From Hydractinia symbiolongicarpus (taxonomy: Eukaryota; Cnidaria; Hydrozoa; Anthoathecata; Hydractiniidae): a DNA stretch of 64,000 nucleotides. Positions 1 through 12,577 of the stretch are shown here, piece after piece. The stretch is from the NCBI RefSeq assembly GCF_029227915.1, contig NC_079887.1:19837650-19901649 (forward strand), given 5' to 3'. Below the pieces are notes generated by a model. The model searched no databases. It had not been told where the DNA came from and saw only the letters and a list, made by a program, of their open reading frames with translations. The stretch's first letter is position 1. The number at the start of each line of letters is the position of its first letter. A program made the translations under genes and the position numbers.

Positions 1-1229
1 GTCATATAAAGTTTTGGAATCATTTGGCGACACTGGAGTTATAGAGACAAAAAAACGTTTGGGTTAAGGAGAGATTCGAGCAGGGTCGGATGGAGGTATA
101 AGCAAGATAAGCGCGCGCTTACTTTCAAAAACGTAGAGAAAAAGCCCACGCGGGTCTCGTGTGTAGTTTTCCTTGTATTGTTTAGGAGGTCTGGTAAGGA
201 AGTTGTGTTTTTGCTTATTCAGTTGCCTAAACAAAGTAGATAAATACTTCTCTGAGCAAACGAAACGAAAAGCAACTTTGCTTTCTCGCTTATTAAAGAA
301 TAAGCAAGTAAGCGTCTCAAAGTTGATATATTTGCTTTTTTGCATGGAGAGAATGCGGAGATGAAAAACTACTTTGCTATCGCGTATAAGCAAATAAGCA
401 AAGAAAGGGCAAGGTAGACAGAATTTCTCAACCTTAACAAAATTAATGCAAAGATAAGTCCACGTTGTTTGTGTTTATAAGCAATCAACATTCGATTGAC
501 GGTGGAGGTACTGTGCTACTTTAGGGTTCTGGATGTCCTTTTCACTATTTCTTATGAATTTTAGGTACCAAGATTTAGTTTTTGGCTAGGGAAGATTATT
601 CTAGGGTAGCTATGCTAGGTTTCTCTCTGCAAGAATATCCTGTGAATGAGATACTTACTTATTATTCACTAAACCACTAGTTGAGAATGTGTGCAAACTA
701 CGTTTTTCCACTGGTTCTGTTCTGTATGAAATTTCTGGGCGGTGCTATATTTTGTGAAAAATGGGTTTGTGTAGCTACTGCTTTGTCTTGTGTTGTTTTT
801 ATCCTTAAACCTCCCCACCACACAAATAAATACATCAAATAAAAAGTTGAGGTAAAATACACTCAAAAATATTCTTAAGTGTTCATGTGGTGGTTCATTT
901 GTTATTTTATACATAAAAGCAAGGATACACTAGTAGATGGATTTTAATAAAATATTGAGCTAGCATGATGAATGGAAACGAAAGTTGTATGAAGGATGGA
1001 AAATCCATCAATTTTCAAACCAAGTCATTGTGGTGTTCTTCGCCAAGACGACTGGGCATACGTTATACATAACAATATGGTTAGAAAAAGTTTCTGCTTC
1101 ATTATCAAAATTGAGGCCAGTCAGGTATACCTATAATAGTATATGCATGCTTTTTTGATGAGCCTAACATTATAGTTTTAATCTGGTAAACTTACTTATA
1201 ATTTTTACTTCATAACTCCTTCCTATCAA
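1..1229. other. Non-coding stretch with a possible transposon end near its left edge
   Basis: Short ORFs occur on both strands and overlap each other, with no recognisable domain. Around 32-96 there is a pogo/Tigger-like end fragment (gagttatagagac ... cagggtcggat) that resembles, inverted, the sequence at 3305-3358. Nothing else is supported. Confidence 0.4.
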
Positions 1230-1257
1230 ATGTGTTTTTTTTTTGTTATGCCCATCA

Positions 1258-1572
1258 GTGTCAGTGGAGATGGTAACTGTCTTTACAGATCTATTTCTGT
1301 GTTGCTGGTTGGTGATAAAACGCTAGCTTCAATTTTAAGAATTTTGACCTTTTTGGAAATGTATGAAAATGCAACATATTACTCTGAACATCCAATGCTT
1401 CAACAATCTCCTAACAATATTTTTGTGCAATGTTTATCGGATGTTGGTTGTGACGTGTACACAAAGACAAAGTCAAGAGAACAGGCCATAAATGAGAAAG
1501 CAAAACATGTTTCAAAATCCTTCATTTGGTCATCGTTTATGTGCCTTTTATCAATTTGTAATGTTATTGAGG
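1258..1572 (+). CDS. OTU-like (vertnin-like) protease-domain exon
   Basis: The exon follows a polypyrimidine tract and acceptor (cccatcag) and ends at a donor (ttgag/gtatga). Its translation contains GDGNCLYRSIS, the OTU-family catalytic Asp-Gly-Asn-Cys motif, followed by an LR..T..E....YY..HP segment resembling vertnin-type OTU domains. OTU proteins are cysteine deubiquitinases, and the fold is also found in mobile-element proteins. The reading frame continues cleanly if the donor is joined to an acceptor near 2608, where the next residues are HPIKTTYQRL followed by a stop, so the gene looks truncated or decayed. The catalytic His region is not seen. It may be a host gene or a transposon-borne OTU domain. 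Confidence 0.5.
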
Positions 1573-1750
1573 TATGATGAGTTTTTCATGGAATATGCAC
1601 ATTTGATTTTTTTATTTATTTAATGTCTAAACTCCTGCGATCAAATGGTATGATATTTATGATACAATTTCGTAAAAGGTTCAGGTTCGATTCCTGACAG
1701 GAGTAAACTATATGTGATGCAGGCAGTGCTGTAATGTTATTGAGGTATGA
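1558..1750. repeat. 20-bp direct duplication (1558-1577, 1731-1750) flanking a 153-bp insert
   Basis: The 20-base string gtaatgttattgaggtatga occurs at the exon/donor boundary (1558-1577) and again at 1731-1750. The insert between them (1578-1730) carries the tRNA-like sequence at 1633-1702. A perfect long duplication flanking a tRNA-like body is what target-primed SINE insertion leaves. An internal tandem duplication is the alternative, because ttgaggtatga is itself repeated right after the second copy. The duplication also supplies a second potential splice donor. Confidence 0.5.
1633..1702 (+). tRNA. tRNA-like sequence, probably a SINE head or pseudogene
   Basis: A 7-bp acceptor-like stem (ACTCCTG with CAGGAGT) closes the segment. 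The T-arm contains a canonical B box (GGTTCGATTCC) in a TCAGG/CCTGA stem. A D-arm-like ATC/GAT stem is present, and a 7-bp stem could serve as the anticodon arm, but its loop lacks U33. I therefore call it tRNA-like rather than a functional tRNA, and give no anticodon. Confidence 0.4.
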
Positions 1751-1763
1751 TTGAGGTATGACC

Positions 1764-2559
1764 AGGCCATTTCGTGAGAGGCGTGCGATCGCACGCGCAC
1801 GCCCCCACACACGTGCAGATTTGTTTAGGCGTGCGATTCATCGCACACGCAAAACAATGCTGTAATTAAAAATTATTGTATTTATAACAAAGAAAATTTA
1901 TTAAATAAACCTTAAAAATAAACGATCATTCTTTTACTGAACTCACAATAGATCGCACATGAGCAGTCTTCACCAAATGTTTATAATGTGAATTTAATTG
2001 CTACCATTTACCAGCTACCAGGCTATATTAAGGCTTTGTGAGTTTCTTTTTAATGATTTTATAAAAAAATGCAACAATATTTTAATCTTTGTAAGGTCGC
2101 CTTTTGGAGAATTTAAAAGAAATTCAGCATTATTTAAGTTGAAATAACTAAAAGATAATATAATTAATAAGAAAAAAAAACTTCTTTAATAACGAAATAT
2201 TTTTTTAGATAATAATTTTTATGATTCATCGAAGGTTTATTAAATATTATTATTAGCGGTCGTTCGACTTTCCGTAATTTAATTTAATTTAAATATCTGT
2301 TTGCCCCACAAGTAATAACAAAGTTTAATTAACGAGTCTGCTTACGACTTCTTCGTATTTGGGTTGAAATTCCTTGCCGTACATTGTTGGAACTTGCGCT
2401 TTGTATGTTCCTTACCCCAAAACAGCAGCCCATGTGCGGTGTACAGGGGTAAAGGAAATGTATTTGTAAAAAAATTTTTTTTGATCGCGCATCGCACGCG
2501 CAGAATTCTTGAGGCGTGTGATCTACCGCACGCCTGCCTAAAATCTTACGAAATGGCCT
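1764..2559. mobile_element. Non-autonomous hAT-type MITE (~796 bp)
   Basis: Termini are inverted: aggccatttcgt at the left and acgaaatggcct at the right. They are flanked by an identical 8-bp duplication gtatgacc (1756-1763 and 2560-2567). An 8-bp duplication and a (C)AG...CT(G) terminus are hallmarks of the hAT superfamily. Subterminal regions are rich in gcgtgcgat/atcgcacgc repeats. There is no transposase ORF. Removing it restores a short intron between the exon at 1258-1572 and the acceptor near 2608. Confidence 0.75.
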
Positions 2560-2866
2560 GTATGACCTTTAAAATTTGTGTCACTCTATATATTTTTTAA
2601 TTTTGTAGCATCCTATTAAAACCACCTATCAACGCTTATGATATAAACAAATGGGCAATTTCTTCAGCAAATTTGTTGAGCCCAGGACAGGTGTTGCTGG
2701 TATTTCTGTGAAAGTATTTTGGTAATTCCTGTGATTGTTTGCGAGTGATATTCCAGCCTATAGTAACATATGCCCAGTTGAATATGTGGGGAATATTTTG
2801 GAAAAGGCGCTCTACCAACAGATATCACCTCTTTACTTAAAACTACAAATATGTATTGAGAATTTT

Positions 2867-3028
2867 GCCTACAATTCCTGTAACCTCATGCACTTGTGAG
2901 AGAAGTATCTTTCAGCGCATTTAAGGACTCAGATGCGAAACACGATGTCGGAAGAAAGGTTAAGCAGCAGGCCTAGGAGTATCATGTTTAACAGGTCAAT
3001 CACTCTGATGAAGTAATAGATGAGTTTG
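2867..3028 (+). pseudogene. hAT transposase C-terminal relic
   Basis: The translation has ILPTIPVTSCTCERSIFQ in one frame and, after a frameshift near 2917, RTQMRNTMSEERLSS and further residues in another. These match the conserved C-terminal dimerisation block of hAT transposases (..PV.S...ERSFS.L...K...R..M...RL..L). The catalytic core is not seen upstream. Stops at 3026 end the relic. Confidence 0.65.
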
Positions 3029-3302
3029 CTAAAAAGAATAAGAGATAAAGGCTTTTTTAAATATATATACTTGGTGATTGATTTATACTAATTGAGTTTA
3101 TTGTTTTATTTATACACAGTTTTGTTTTGTATATTTTAGCTGTATATTTTTTATGTATATTGTTACATAGTGTACTTTTAAACGCTGGAAAAAGCCTGAA
3201 CAAGTGATAAATTTTATTTCTGTTAAGTTCGCCCATTTGGTGTATTTTAACGCCCATTCTGGGCGGTAATTTCCCCAAAATTTTTTTTGCTTAGTTACGT
3301 AA

Positions 3303-3358
3303 AAATCCTGGATCCGACCCTGTCGAGTTATAGGGATTCAAGTAATAGAGAGTCCACT
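3303..3358. repeat. pogo/Tigger-like terminal fragment
   Basis: Read on the minus strand, the segment begins cagtggactctctattac and continues with a cttgaat...ataactcga motif and cagggtcggat. This resembles Tc1/pogo terminal repeats and is followed by TA-rich flank. A related inverted segment sits at 32-96. No transposase lies between them apart from the unrelated hAT relic. Confidence 0.35.
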
Positions 3359-3790
3359 GTATATACATTACATACAGTATAATTAGCCGCTCATACAACT
3401 ACTTATACAATAGAATTCTCTTTTTTACTTAAATTTCCACACTTTTATCAATTTTTCCTTAGCCATCTATATTTATACAGACCCACATAACTCAATTAAA
3501 ACCAAAACTAGGAACAAGTAACCATTGTACAAAAAAGTTAATTTTACTGCAATTAGCAGTATCTCGTATTATCAAACAACAACACTATTCCAATTTCAAG
3601 AAAGAATTTCAAGAAAAAACATGGAAAAGATGCAGTTAGCTAGCTGTAAAGAACACAAAGAAGCCTTTAACGGTTACATATACTAAGCATAGCGTCTAAT
3701 AATCCTGCATCGGCTAACTATATATTCATTTACAGGCTAATCATCAGTTCATCTTGACTGTTCGGTGCAGATAGATTCACCAAATTGCTG
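3359..3790. other. No gene seen
   Basis: AT-rich sequence without a supported ORF, RNA gene or repeat structure. Confidence 0.4.
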
Positions 3791-3792
3791 GA

Positions 3793-4603
3793 TTGCTCCC
3801 GAAATGCAAATTTCGTAATCAATCTTTAAATCGCTCTAGCATCTTCTATAGTGCGAAATATGCGCCTGTTAAGTGCCGAAAAGACAGTTTCATGCCTCTT
3901 TGATGGAATTTAAGTAAAAAAATTCTATACTTTTCATTTACAAAAAAAATTGAGCAAAAGAGCGCAAAGCGTTTGAATTTCGGGAGCACGCATGTTTTCT
4001 CGGGCTACATTAACCCTCATAAGTTGTCCTTTGGTCCCATAATAGCTTGCTTTATTCCCTCCTAAATGAGAGAATCCCACTCCATTCCACCTTTATTTTA
4101 TCATATCTATCTAGAAAAAATACAAAAATTTTGATAAATTTGGTTGAGTCAAGTTCATAGTATAATATTGGGTATGTTTTACGTACGCAAATGTAAAATG
4201 CGACTTCGATAGCGTTTGATTTTTTTCAGTATAACTGCCATATCATTTTGAAACACTACAAAACCAGTTCAAATCCTTTTGTTTCTTTGCAAGGTGGATC
4301 TGGGGTATGTTTAGAGCCTGGAGTGAAATAATAAAATTTTTTTGAAAAAAAATTATAAGCATTTTCTCAAGTTTTTGCCTTCAGAAAATTTGATTTGAAT
4401 TTCGGGAGCAAAAATTTAAGGTGTTTTTGTGTAATTATTCTTAAAAAATATAGGTACACGATGCGATTCAGTTTTAGTGAAGGAACAATTTCCTACTTTC
4501 CGTTTCAGGAAAAAAATTGTTGCAATCTATAACAATGTGTCCATTTTGACGCATGCGCAAAATGCCCAAATTTTGAAATTTGGTTTTCGGGAGCAATTCC
4601 CTG
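3793..4603. mobile_element. hAT-like MITE with 'attgctcccgaaa' ends
   Basis: The left segment ggattgctcccgaaa and the right segment, read in reverse as cagggaattgctcccgaaa, form imperfect inverted ends. Internal copies of aatttcgggagca occur near 3983 and 4397. The CAGGG start on the right is typical of hAT. A clear 8-bp target duplication is not visible, so the boundaries are approximate. Confidence 0.45.
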
Positions 4604-5250
4604 GATAAGCCGTTACCTTAAACAGCGATCGCTTATTCTTGTTTTAATATGTTTCCAATTGTTTATTAATGTGCAGTACTACAATAAATGGAGTAAGGTA
4701 ATTCTCTGTCTGTCCTTAACAAGTGGGTGACATATTTTCAGCCTACATTTTATGGGTAGGCCGTTTTGAGACTTATTCTTAGTTAGGTATGGTTGATCTT
4801 ACCACTCCCATACTATCGGTAAAATAGTTCGTACAGGTGCTTATTATGCTGACACAAGCTATTTGACGGGAAAATTGGTAACGTCAGCATTTTTGTTAAG
4901 GTACCTAATTTCTGCTGACATCATCATTTTTCCTTTTTTTCTTAAAATTCCTTTAACCAGAAGATTTTAATTTTGTTATAATTATCCTAAATTTTTCGTT
5001 TTTATAAATTTGATTCTTTGAATTTCCGCGCCCGAAGGCGTAGGAAATTCTTTTAAACCGTCGTTTTTTTTTTCGAGCATTTTTTGAGAAAAAATCGACC
5101 CTGGGATTTCACGTTCATCTGAGAGGAGGATAGTATTGAACTGACTAACTAACCCTGTCCCAAATGGTCAATTGAACGTCACAGATTAAAACTTCGTACC
5201 CAAGCTGCCTAAGCACTGGGAAATCATCTAAATGATGTTTCAGGCCAAAA
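4604..5250. other. Non-coding, leads into tandem array
   Basis: No supported gene. The stretch at about 5025-5060 (ccgcgcccgaaggcgtaggaaattc) and the stretch near 6350-6382 (gcggaaattcttagagcccccagggcttc) look like two ends of one repeat family enclosing the array at 5250-6090. Confidence 0.35.
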
Positions 5251-6090
5251 TTGGACAAAATTTGGCACACTTAACAAAAAAGCTATGCTGAACATAATGG
5301 TGACATCATAATTTTGATTTCTTGTTACCTAAATGTCAATTTAGGCGAAAATTGGTCCAAAAATTAAAACTACTTTATTTTCAACAAAATTTGGCACAGT
5401 TAACAAAAAAAATTATGCTGAACATGATGGTGACATCAAAATTTTGGTTTTTTGTCACCTAAATGTCATTTTAGGCCAAAATTTGTTCAAAAATTAAAAC
5501 TTCGACAAAATATAGCACAGTTGACAAAAAAGTATGCTAAACATGATGGTGACATCAAAATTTTGATTTCTTGTTACCTAAATGTCATTATAGGCGAAAA
5601 TTGGTCCAAAAATTAAAACTACTTTATTTTCAACAAAATTTGGCACAGTTAACAAATAAAGTATGCTGAACATGATGGTGACATCAAAATTTTGATTTTT
5701 GTCACCTAAATGTCATTTTAGGCGAAAATTGGTCCAAGAATTAAAACTACTTTATTTTTGACAAGAATTGACACAGTTAACAAAAAAAGTATGCTGAACA
5801 TGATGGTGACATCAAAATTTTGGTTTTTTGTCACCTAAATGTCATTTTAGGCCAAAATTTGTTCAAAAATTAAAACTACTTTATTTTCAACAAAATTTGG
5901 CACAGTTACCAAATAAAGTATGCTGAACATGATGGTGACATCAAAATTTTGTTTTTTTTGTCACCTTAAATGTCATTTTAGGCCAAAATTTGTCCAAAAA
6001 TTAAAACTACTTTATTTTCGACAAAAATTGGCACAGTTAATAAAGAAAGTATGCTGAAAATGTTGGTCACATCAAATTTTTGATTTTTTG
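5250..6090. repeat. Tandem array, ~125-130-bp unit, about 6-7 copies
   Basis: Each unit contains atgctgaacatgatggtgac, atcaaaattttg, cacctaaatgtcattttagg and aaaattaaaactactttatt in the same order. Units differ by scattered substitutions and small indels. It is a minisatellite-like array with no conserved reading frame. The lack of alternating unique spacers rules out a CRISPR interpretation. Confidence 0.8.
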
Positions 6091-6099
6091 TCAACTAAA

Positions 6100-9010
6100 T
6101 GCCGTTTAAGACCATAAACGTCTCAACCGCAAGACTTTCAACCATGAATGATAGGCTGTATTTTTTGTTAGCAATTTCTTTTAAAATGTGAGTTTATTAT
6201 GAAGCATTGCGTTTTGTTTGCGGTTGTTATAACATATAATGTCACTTGTGTGCTTTATCTTCAGAGCTTTATGCACCAAAACTCTTCGAATGTTTGGCAC
6301 GATAACACAACGAATTAGTAGGTTGTCATCAAATATTTTGGTAGCGAGCGGAAATTCTTAGAGCCCCCAGGGCTTCTTGTTTAATTCTTAAAATAAATAA
6401 AAGTAATAAATAAGAATCTAATAAAGTCAAATATTTCACGTATTCTCCGCGATTGTTACAACCAAAATAGTTCGCGACATTTTTGCGAAATAGACACAAT
6501 ATCACTAAAACCGCAAAAATGTCAGCCGCGAAGACTTTTACCCAACCTTTTTCGCAGGTTTGCTTTATACATTTTTGGCTAGATATCTTTTTAGCAAGAA
6601 ATACCGCGCCAATATGGAGTTAGATTTTAAGACAACCCAAACTTGCTAACTCATCCCAATATACTGCGAGTTGAACCCGATTGACCCCTTTATCATATGG
6701 TCACTTGTTTCTCCTGCTTAGTCGACTTTGTGACTCAAATTTCAGTTTAAATTGTACATTAAAGATCAAAACTGTTTTAATTTTAGAAATCTGGCATGCA
6801 GAACCTATCACGGAATATGTTCATCTGGTTAAACATAAATAGGAACCCTCTTCGCCCCACAGCCGGAATAGAATTAACATAACTTCCCGGATTTGCATTT
6901 CTATATTAAATGGCGTTCAAAATGATATGTCATGCAAGCTTCGGTTTCTTAAAAAAAGCAAAGTTATTGTGCTTCTTCAACAGTAGAATTTTATTGAGTA
7001 TGTTTAATACATACCAATCCATTCAGTATAGAAATAACAAGAATACACAAGTGTTTAAAAATTTCAGCAGAAGTCGGGATGTGTAAAAGTTGGGATGAAA
7101 ATATAGGTTAAAAGATGATTAAGAATTGCAACGATTGCCACCGATTTTTCTGATACTGAAGAAATGCAAACTTTCGCGTCAAGCTTATTGTTTAGAGACG
7201 ATTGTTTTAAAGCCATTGAAGAAGCTTTAAGTTATTTCTTTCTATCATTTTGACGGGTAGTCATTGGTATACGCCACATGCTGGTTCAGGTTTTTTGGTT
7301 GACACATTGTGGTTGTTGGACTTCCATGTTTTACACCATAAACATATTTCGTGATAGATTTTGCATGTCAGATGTGGATGTTCGCTTATCTATTTTCGCG
7401 TGACAATCACCACGATCCCTAATTATCCTTTATGGGAGTTTTACTTTTACTTGTATGTATATTAGCACTGATGATAGTTTTGTAATCGAAAAGATTGTGC
7501 TGAATTTCTTGTCTTATTTCTAGATTTTTATTTTTATTTTTTGACTCTAATCCTTTTCATCTTTTTCCGTACCAAGCTTTGTGTATATCTAAAGTTAGTT
7601 CTTAAAATGCTTCCTAATGATGACAACGACCACGACAAATGTACATGTAAGGCCACAATTGGTTGACGTCATAATATATACCTGTCATGCATTGAGGAAC
7701 TGATTTGTAAATGCACTGATCATCTCCCTAAAATTTAAAAATCATTTTCTTTGTAGGTGCTGTAGTGAGTGGCAAACGTCTACCAATGTTTTCTTCTATT
7801 TTCCTGCATAAAAGCCCATAGGTTTTTATCTGAACTTTTTTTCGATTTTGAAATTTTTAATTTCAAAAACGCTTCGGTATGAAGGCCCATGGGCCTATAA
7901 ATATGCCTTTAAAAATTTAAAAAATGCGACTATTGTTAATCATGTTCCAAAGGAAGTTCCAAAGTTATTGCTTTTTTGTATTACTTAAGGAGGTTGAGAA
8001 CTATTGTTTGTGAAAAAAGACAGAACAAAAGAGGGAATGGCTGGAGGTTCCGTGTAAATGTGTTATTAAAGGACAAGAAGACTGAGCATGTAAAAAAATA
8101 TATTTGGCTGAATGCATTTCTCCTTTCTTTTTAGTCCGAAATTTATAAAAGTCTCCCGGATAAAGGGCCAGTTGGCCTAAACTCGGGTATAAGCCTATGG
8201 GCTTATAAACAGGGTGGGGTTATATGCGGGGAGATAGGCTACAATATTTTGTTGGATCTACTGATCGCCTAACTGCATCCAACGACTTTTGTTGGAATAG
8301 CCCGTACTTGCTCTAAAAATGGATTAGGGTCAATTCGCTAGGAGCTGGACAGTTGTTATTTTTATACAAGTAATATACACAGAAAGGTTTTTCTGGAAGA
8401 AAAAAAACATTTAGTTAATGGAATATAATGTTTTAAACAGGTTTACATACGCATGTTCTACTATACGCCTTTTACTTCAACAGTTAAGAACCAAATTTAT
8501 TTTCCCATTGGCTTATCGTGAACTTTAATCCATGCAGTTTATCTAAAAACAAATCATTCAAAATATAGTTAAAATGTATCGCAAATCTGCTAGATTTTAC
8601 ACAGACCTCCTTTCAGTAAAAACTGGCAAATTAGTTCTTTTTAACTGCATTTGAGGTTTTTGATGCAACACTATCATTTCAATAAAAATACCCGTATTCT
8701 GTCTGTTTGTGCGCGAAAAAAAGAAACATGCTACGGAAACGCGAAATACGATATATAAAGGACGAGCGAATTCGTGGGTTTATCCACGGGTTGTTGACTT
8801 GTATGAATTTATTTTGTTCACATACGCACATTTGCATCATTTTTACTACTTAACGTAAGTAGCGCTTGCTAGACAAGCATGATGCTAACTTTAATGTACA
8901 AGTCAAAATGATGGTTAATTTGTTGTAAATTGTAAATTGTAAAACCAAGAATCTCTCGAGTATAATTACACTACCATAACTCTGTAATAAGTTCAATAAT
9001 ACTTAAAAGA
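6100..9010. other. Long non-coding stretch
   Basis: No ORF with domain support. It contains scattered short repeats (for example the ttcgcg/tgcgaa-rich segment near 6450-6560, a family also seen near 52290-52390) and poly-A/T runs. I see no RNA gene. Confidence 0.4.
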
Positions 9011-9018
9011 CTTCAAAG

Positions 9019-11850
9019 ATGCCGTCGAAGGGAGCGGACGTGGTTTTGGCTGTGTACGTGGTTTTGGCTGTGTACGTGTTTTTATTCTTGATATCCATTT
9101 TTGCTATTAAACGACCATGTTTTATTACACCAGATTGACTGAGAAAAACTTTGCTTGTGGATGATTATGGTGATACGAACGAAAATCATATATCCTCATG
9201 TTTATGGTGTTCGAAAGATAAAGGCAGAGCATACATCGTAAGGTATCAACATAACATTAATAAATGTTCCTTTGCTTGCTTGCGGAGATATAGAATCATG
9301 CCCTGGTCCTTCGTCATTGACCCAAACTATCTGAAAACAAGAGGCTTAAAAATCGTCCACCAAAATATGAGAGGTTTATTTTATAATTTTAACGGGTTAT
9401 ATGAATTGATAAATTCGACAAGTTTACATCATAACACTGTCCGAAACACATCTTTGTGTGGAGAAGGCTAATATTTACGAGATCCCAGGCTACATATTTC
9501 TTCCGAGGGAACAGAGTTGTAGGCAAAGATGGTGGAGTGGCAATTTACTTTCGCGATACTTTAAATTGGAAACGGCGAAGTGATCTGGAAAAGTAGGAAT
9601 TGGAGAGTATTTGAATTGAAGTTTTTAAAAAAATTTCGCGCAGTGTACTTGTAGCTACTTTCTACAACCACCCATGTGATCTAAATATCTATTACCGTCG
9701 TTTAATATAATCTTTAACGAAGTGTTATTAAAATCATCATCAGAAAATAAAGAGACAATCATTCTTGGAGACCTGAACGTTAATTATCTTTGAACAAACA
9801 CTGGAAAAGAATTTAAATCTTTATTGACTACTTATGAATTCAGTCAATTAGTTAAAAAGCCGATACGTATCAGCGACTCTACTTCTACGTTGATCGACAA
9901 TATAGCACAAATGTACCGTCAACTTTAATTAGTACCGATGTCGTCGCTACGTCTTTGAGTGATCATGAAATGGTTGTCTGTGAGAGGAAGGTTAATAACC
10001 AGAAGTTTATTCCGAAAGTTGTTACTTGTAGAAATTACAACAACTATTGTTCTGAATCTATGTGTAATGACATTGACTGGAGTCCAGTTTACAACAGCAG
10101 CGATGTAAACTCCGCATTATTTCTCTTTAACAAACTAGTGAAGGAGATTTTTAACACACGCGCTCCACAGTTTACTAAAAATTGAAAGGAAAACCTTGTC
10201 CTTGGATCACTCACGAAAACAAAAAAGTAATGAACCGTAGAGACCAGGTTCTCTGAAGCTAGAAAGCACAGCAATGCCGGGGATTGGAAATTGTATAAAA
10301 CTCTGCGGAACAAATGCAATAACAACATTAAACGTAGCCGAGAAGAATATAATAAGAACCTATTACAAGAGAACAACTTGAATCCAAGGAAATTTTGGAA
10401 TAAAATCGTTTAAACCAAAAAAAGCCACTGGATTAGAAGAGTTATCAACCAATCTTCTTAAAGACTGTGCACATATCACCAGCAAACCACTATGCCACAT
10501 CATCAATTTATCATTGAGAACTGGACAAGTGCTATATATCTGGAAATCAGCTAAAATAACACCCGTCTATAAGTCAGGTGATATTAACAAACCAGACAGT
10601 TACTGATCGATTATACTGTTTTAAAAGTACTAAAAAAGGCACTCCATACCCAGCTAAGCGGATATCTCGTATCAACCAACTCTTATCGGAATTTCAATTT
10701 GGATATCGATCAAATAGGTCTACCTCGACCGCGGCGACATTGTTTGTCGCCAACACCAGAAAGAAAGTGGATAATGGAAAGTTAATGGGAGCTGTATTCA
10801 TTGACTTAACTAAAGCGTTCGACACTAGAAGTTATGATGTTTTACTGCAAAAACTTCAAAGTTACGGTGGCAGAGGCAATGAACTATCATGGTTCACTGA
10901 TTATCTCTTTCAGAGACATTAGTCTGTATCAATAAAGAACAGCTTATCATCTTCAATACCAGTGTTCCACAAGGCTCAATTTTGGAGTCATTGTTATTCG
11001 TAATATTTTTCAATGATCTGCCTGCCGTATTAGAAAATTGTAGAGTGATAAAATACGCGGATGACAAACAACAGTCTATTTTTTATACTCGAATAAATCA
11101 GTGATCATGAACTTTTAAATATATCTTCATAGTTAGATTTAATTGAACTTATAACCAATATAAAAAAGGGTAAAACTGAAGTCATGCTTATTGGAACATC
11201 TAAACGTTTATCGCTAAATACTGACGACTTCACTGTTAATTATAGAGACACTTAAATCAACCATGTTGTCTCTTACAAATATCTGGGAATTTCAATTGAC
11301 AGTACACTAAAATTCAGCCAGCAGTTTGATAGATCATACAAAAAAGCCAGTTCGAGAATTAGACTGGTTGAGAGAATTAGATCTAACATCACTTCAAAAG
11401 TAGCTGGAATGATCTATCGGTTGATGATTCTACCTGTTTTTACTTACTATTCGATAGTTCATTCTGACCTCACCAATTGTCAAATTGACAAACTGCAATT
11501 CCTTACAAATCTAGCAAAACGCATTGTTGGTGATCACGAAGTTAAAATACCGTATATTTACAGCGAGGTGTTGAAACAGTCGTACATGTTCGTGAGGAAG
11601 TGTTTGGATGGAAATGTTTGTGCTAACTTCGGAAACTACTTTGAAAAAGTGAATCACCAAGTAAACACAAGAAGCTCGAATACCTCAGTAAAACTTCCTA
11701 AAGTAAAACTTTCGACAGCAAAGAAGTCATTTTATTATTTGGAGCAAAATTATATAATGAGCTCCCTTCGCATATAAAACGCGAAGAAAATATTCAAGGA
11801 TTTAATAATTTGTTAAATGATCATGATTTTTGTGTCTGTTTAACACTTTG
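9019..11850 (+). pseudogene. Decayed non-LTR retrotransposon ORF2 (endonuclease + reverse transcriptase)
   Basis: The reading starts with a hydrophobic N-terminus (9019-9132), then after a stop continues through KTRGLKIVHQNMRGL (start of an APE-type endonuclease) near 9340. Fragments GGVAI near 9535, ILGDLNVNY near 9760 and SDHEM near 9957 mark later endonuclease motifs. Reverse transcriptase motifs are FIDLTKAFDT near 10797, VPQGSI near 10960 and YADD near 11056. A C-terminal thumb/tail runs to about 11780. Frames change many times, so it cannot be expressed as one protein. The layout is that of CR1/L2-like LINEs. No ORF1 is seen upstream. Confidence 0.75.
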
Positions 11851-12560
11851 CTTAGCCTGCCTCTTACTAGGAAAAAATCGAATCATAATTCCAGAAGAAA
11901 GAGTAAAAATTCACCCCACCAGTACGCAAAAACTACCAGTAAAAAAACTGCTGAGCAAATTTGCTACCTAGAAAGGTGTACTTAGTGGCTGTCCTAGCGT
12001 ATTTCGGTATACTTTCTTTCATTACTATTTCATTTTTAGCTTGTTAAGAAGCATTCTCCTTTTGATTTTTTTTGTCTGAATCTTCGTGACAATAGTCGTT
12101 ATTCCATACTTCGCTATCAATGTCTTCACGCACTCGTCCGTATCAAAAACTTCTATAATTTCCCTTTCCTTAACATTCGCTGCACTCGTGATGATGTTTC
12201 CAAATTTCGGCCAAGTCAACTTGTTTTTAGCTCGGGAGAATTTGACCCGTTCTTTCCTGTGTCAAACACGTTTGAAAGCGAACAAGACGAGGAAGGGATA
12301 ATTGATAAGTTGTCGCTATCATCATTCTTGTTTTAAGTTAAAGCTGATCCTAAATAAAAAAAACGACACCTTATACTATAATAAACATTTAAATCAACGG
12401 AAAAAGCTTTCTTTGCAGTTACGCTTGTCTTAGCTTGACACATTGACGCTTTTTGTAATAATATAAAAACGTATCAATCGAACAGTATTATTGTCGTGAT
12501 ACAGTCTGATGCTGGAATAAGTTCCTAGGTATCCTATCAATTTATTACATTTGTAACTGG
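11851..12560. other. Non-coding, possible exon remnant on the minus strand
   Basis: A minus ORF at 12219-12025 (64 codons, charged, lysine-rich C-terminus) has no recognised domain and overlaps a plus ORF of similar length. It could be the 3' tail of the gene at 17160-12578, but nothing proves this. Confidence 0.3.
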
Positions 12561-12577
12561 CTAAAGACATTTTGTAG

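Noticed and set aside
64-393. 109-codon minus ORF at the left edge
   Set aside because: No domain, no splice or promoter context, and it overlaps a plus ORF; part of it lies over a transposon-end fragment.
5250-6090. Regular repeats as a CRISPR-like array
   Set aside because: Whole ~130-bp units repeat head to tail with substitutions throughout; there are no short constant repeats alternating with unique spacers, and the genome is eukaryotic.
10089-10376. 95-codon minus ORF
   Set aside because: Antisense to the decayed LINE ORF2 on the plus strand.
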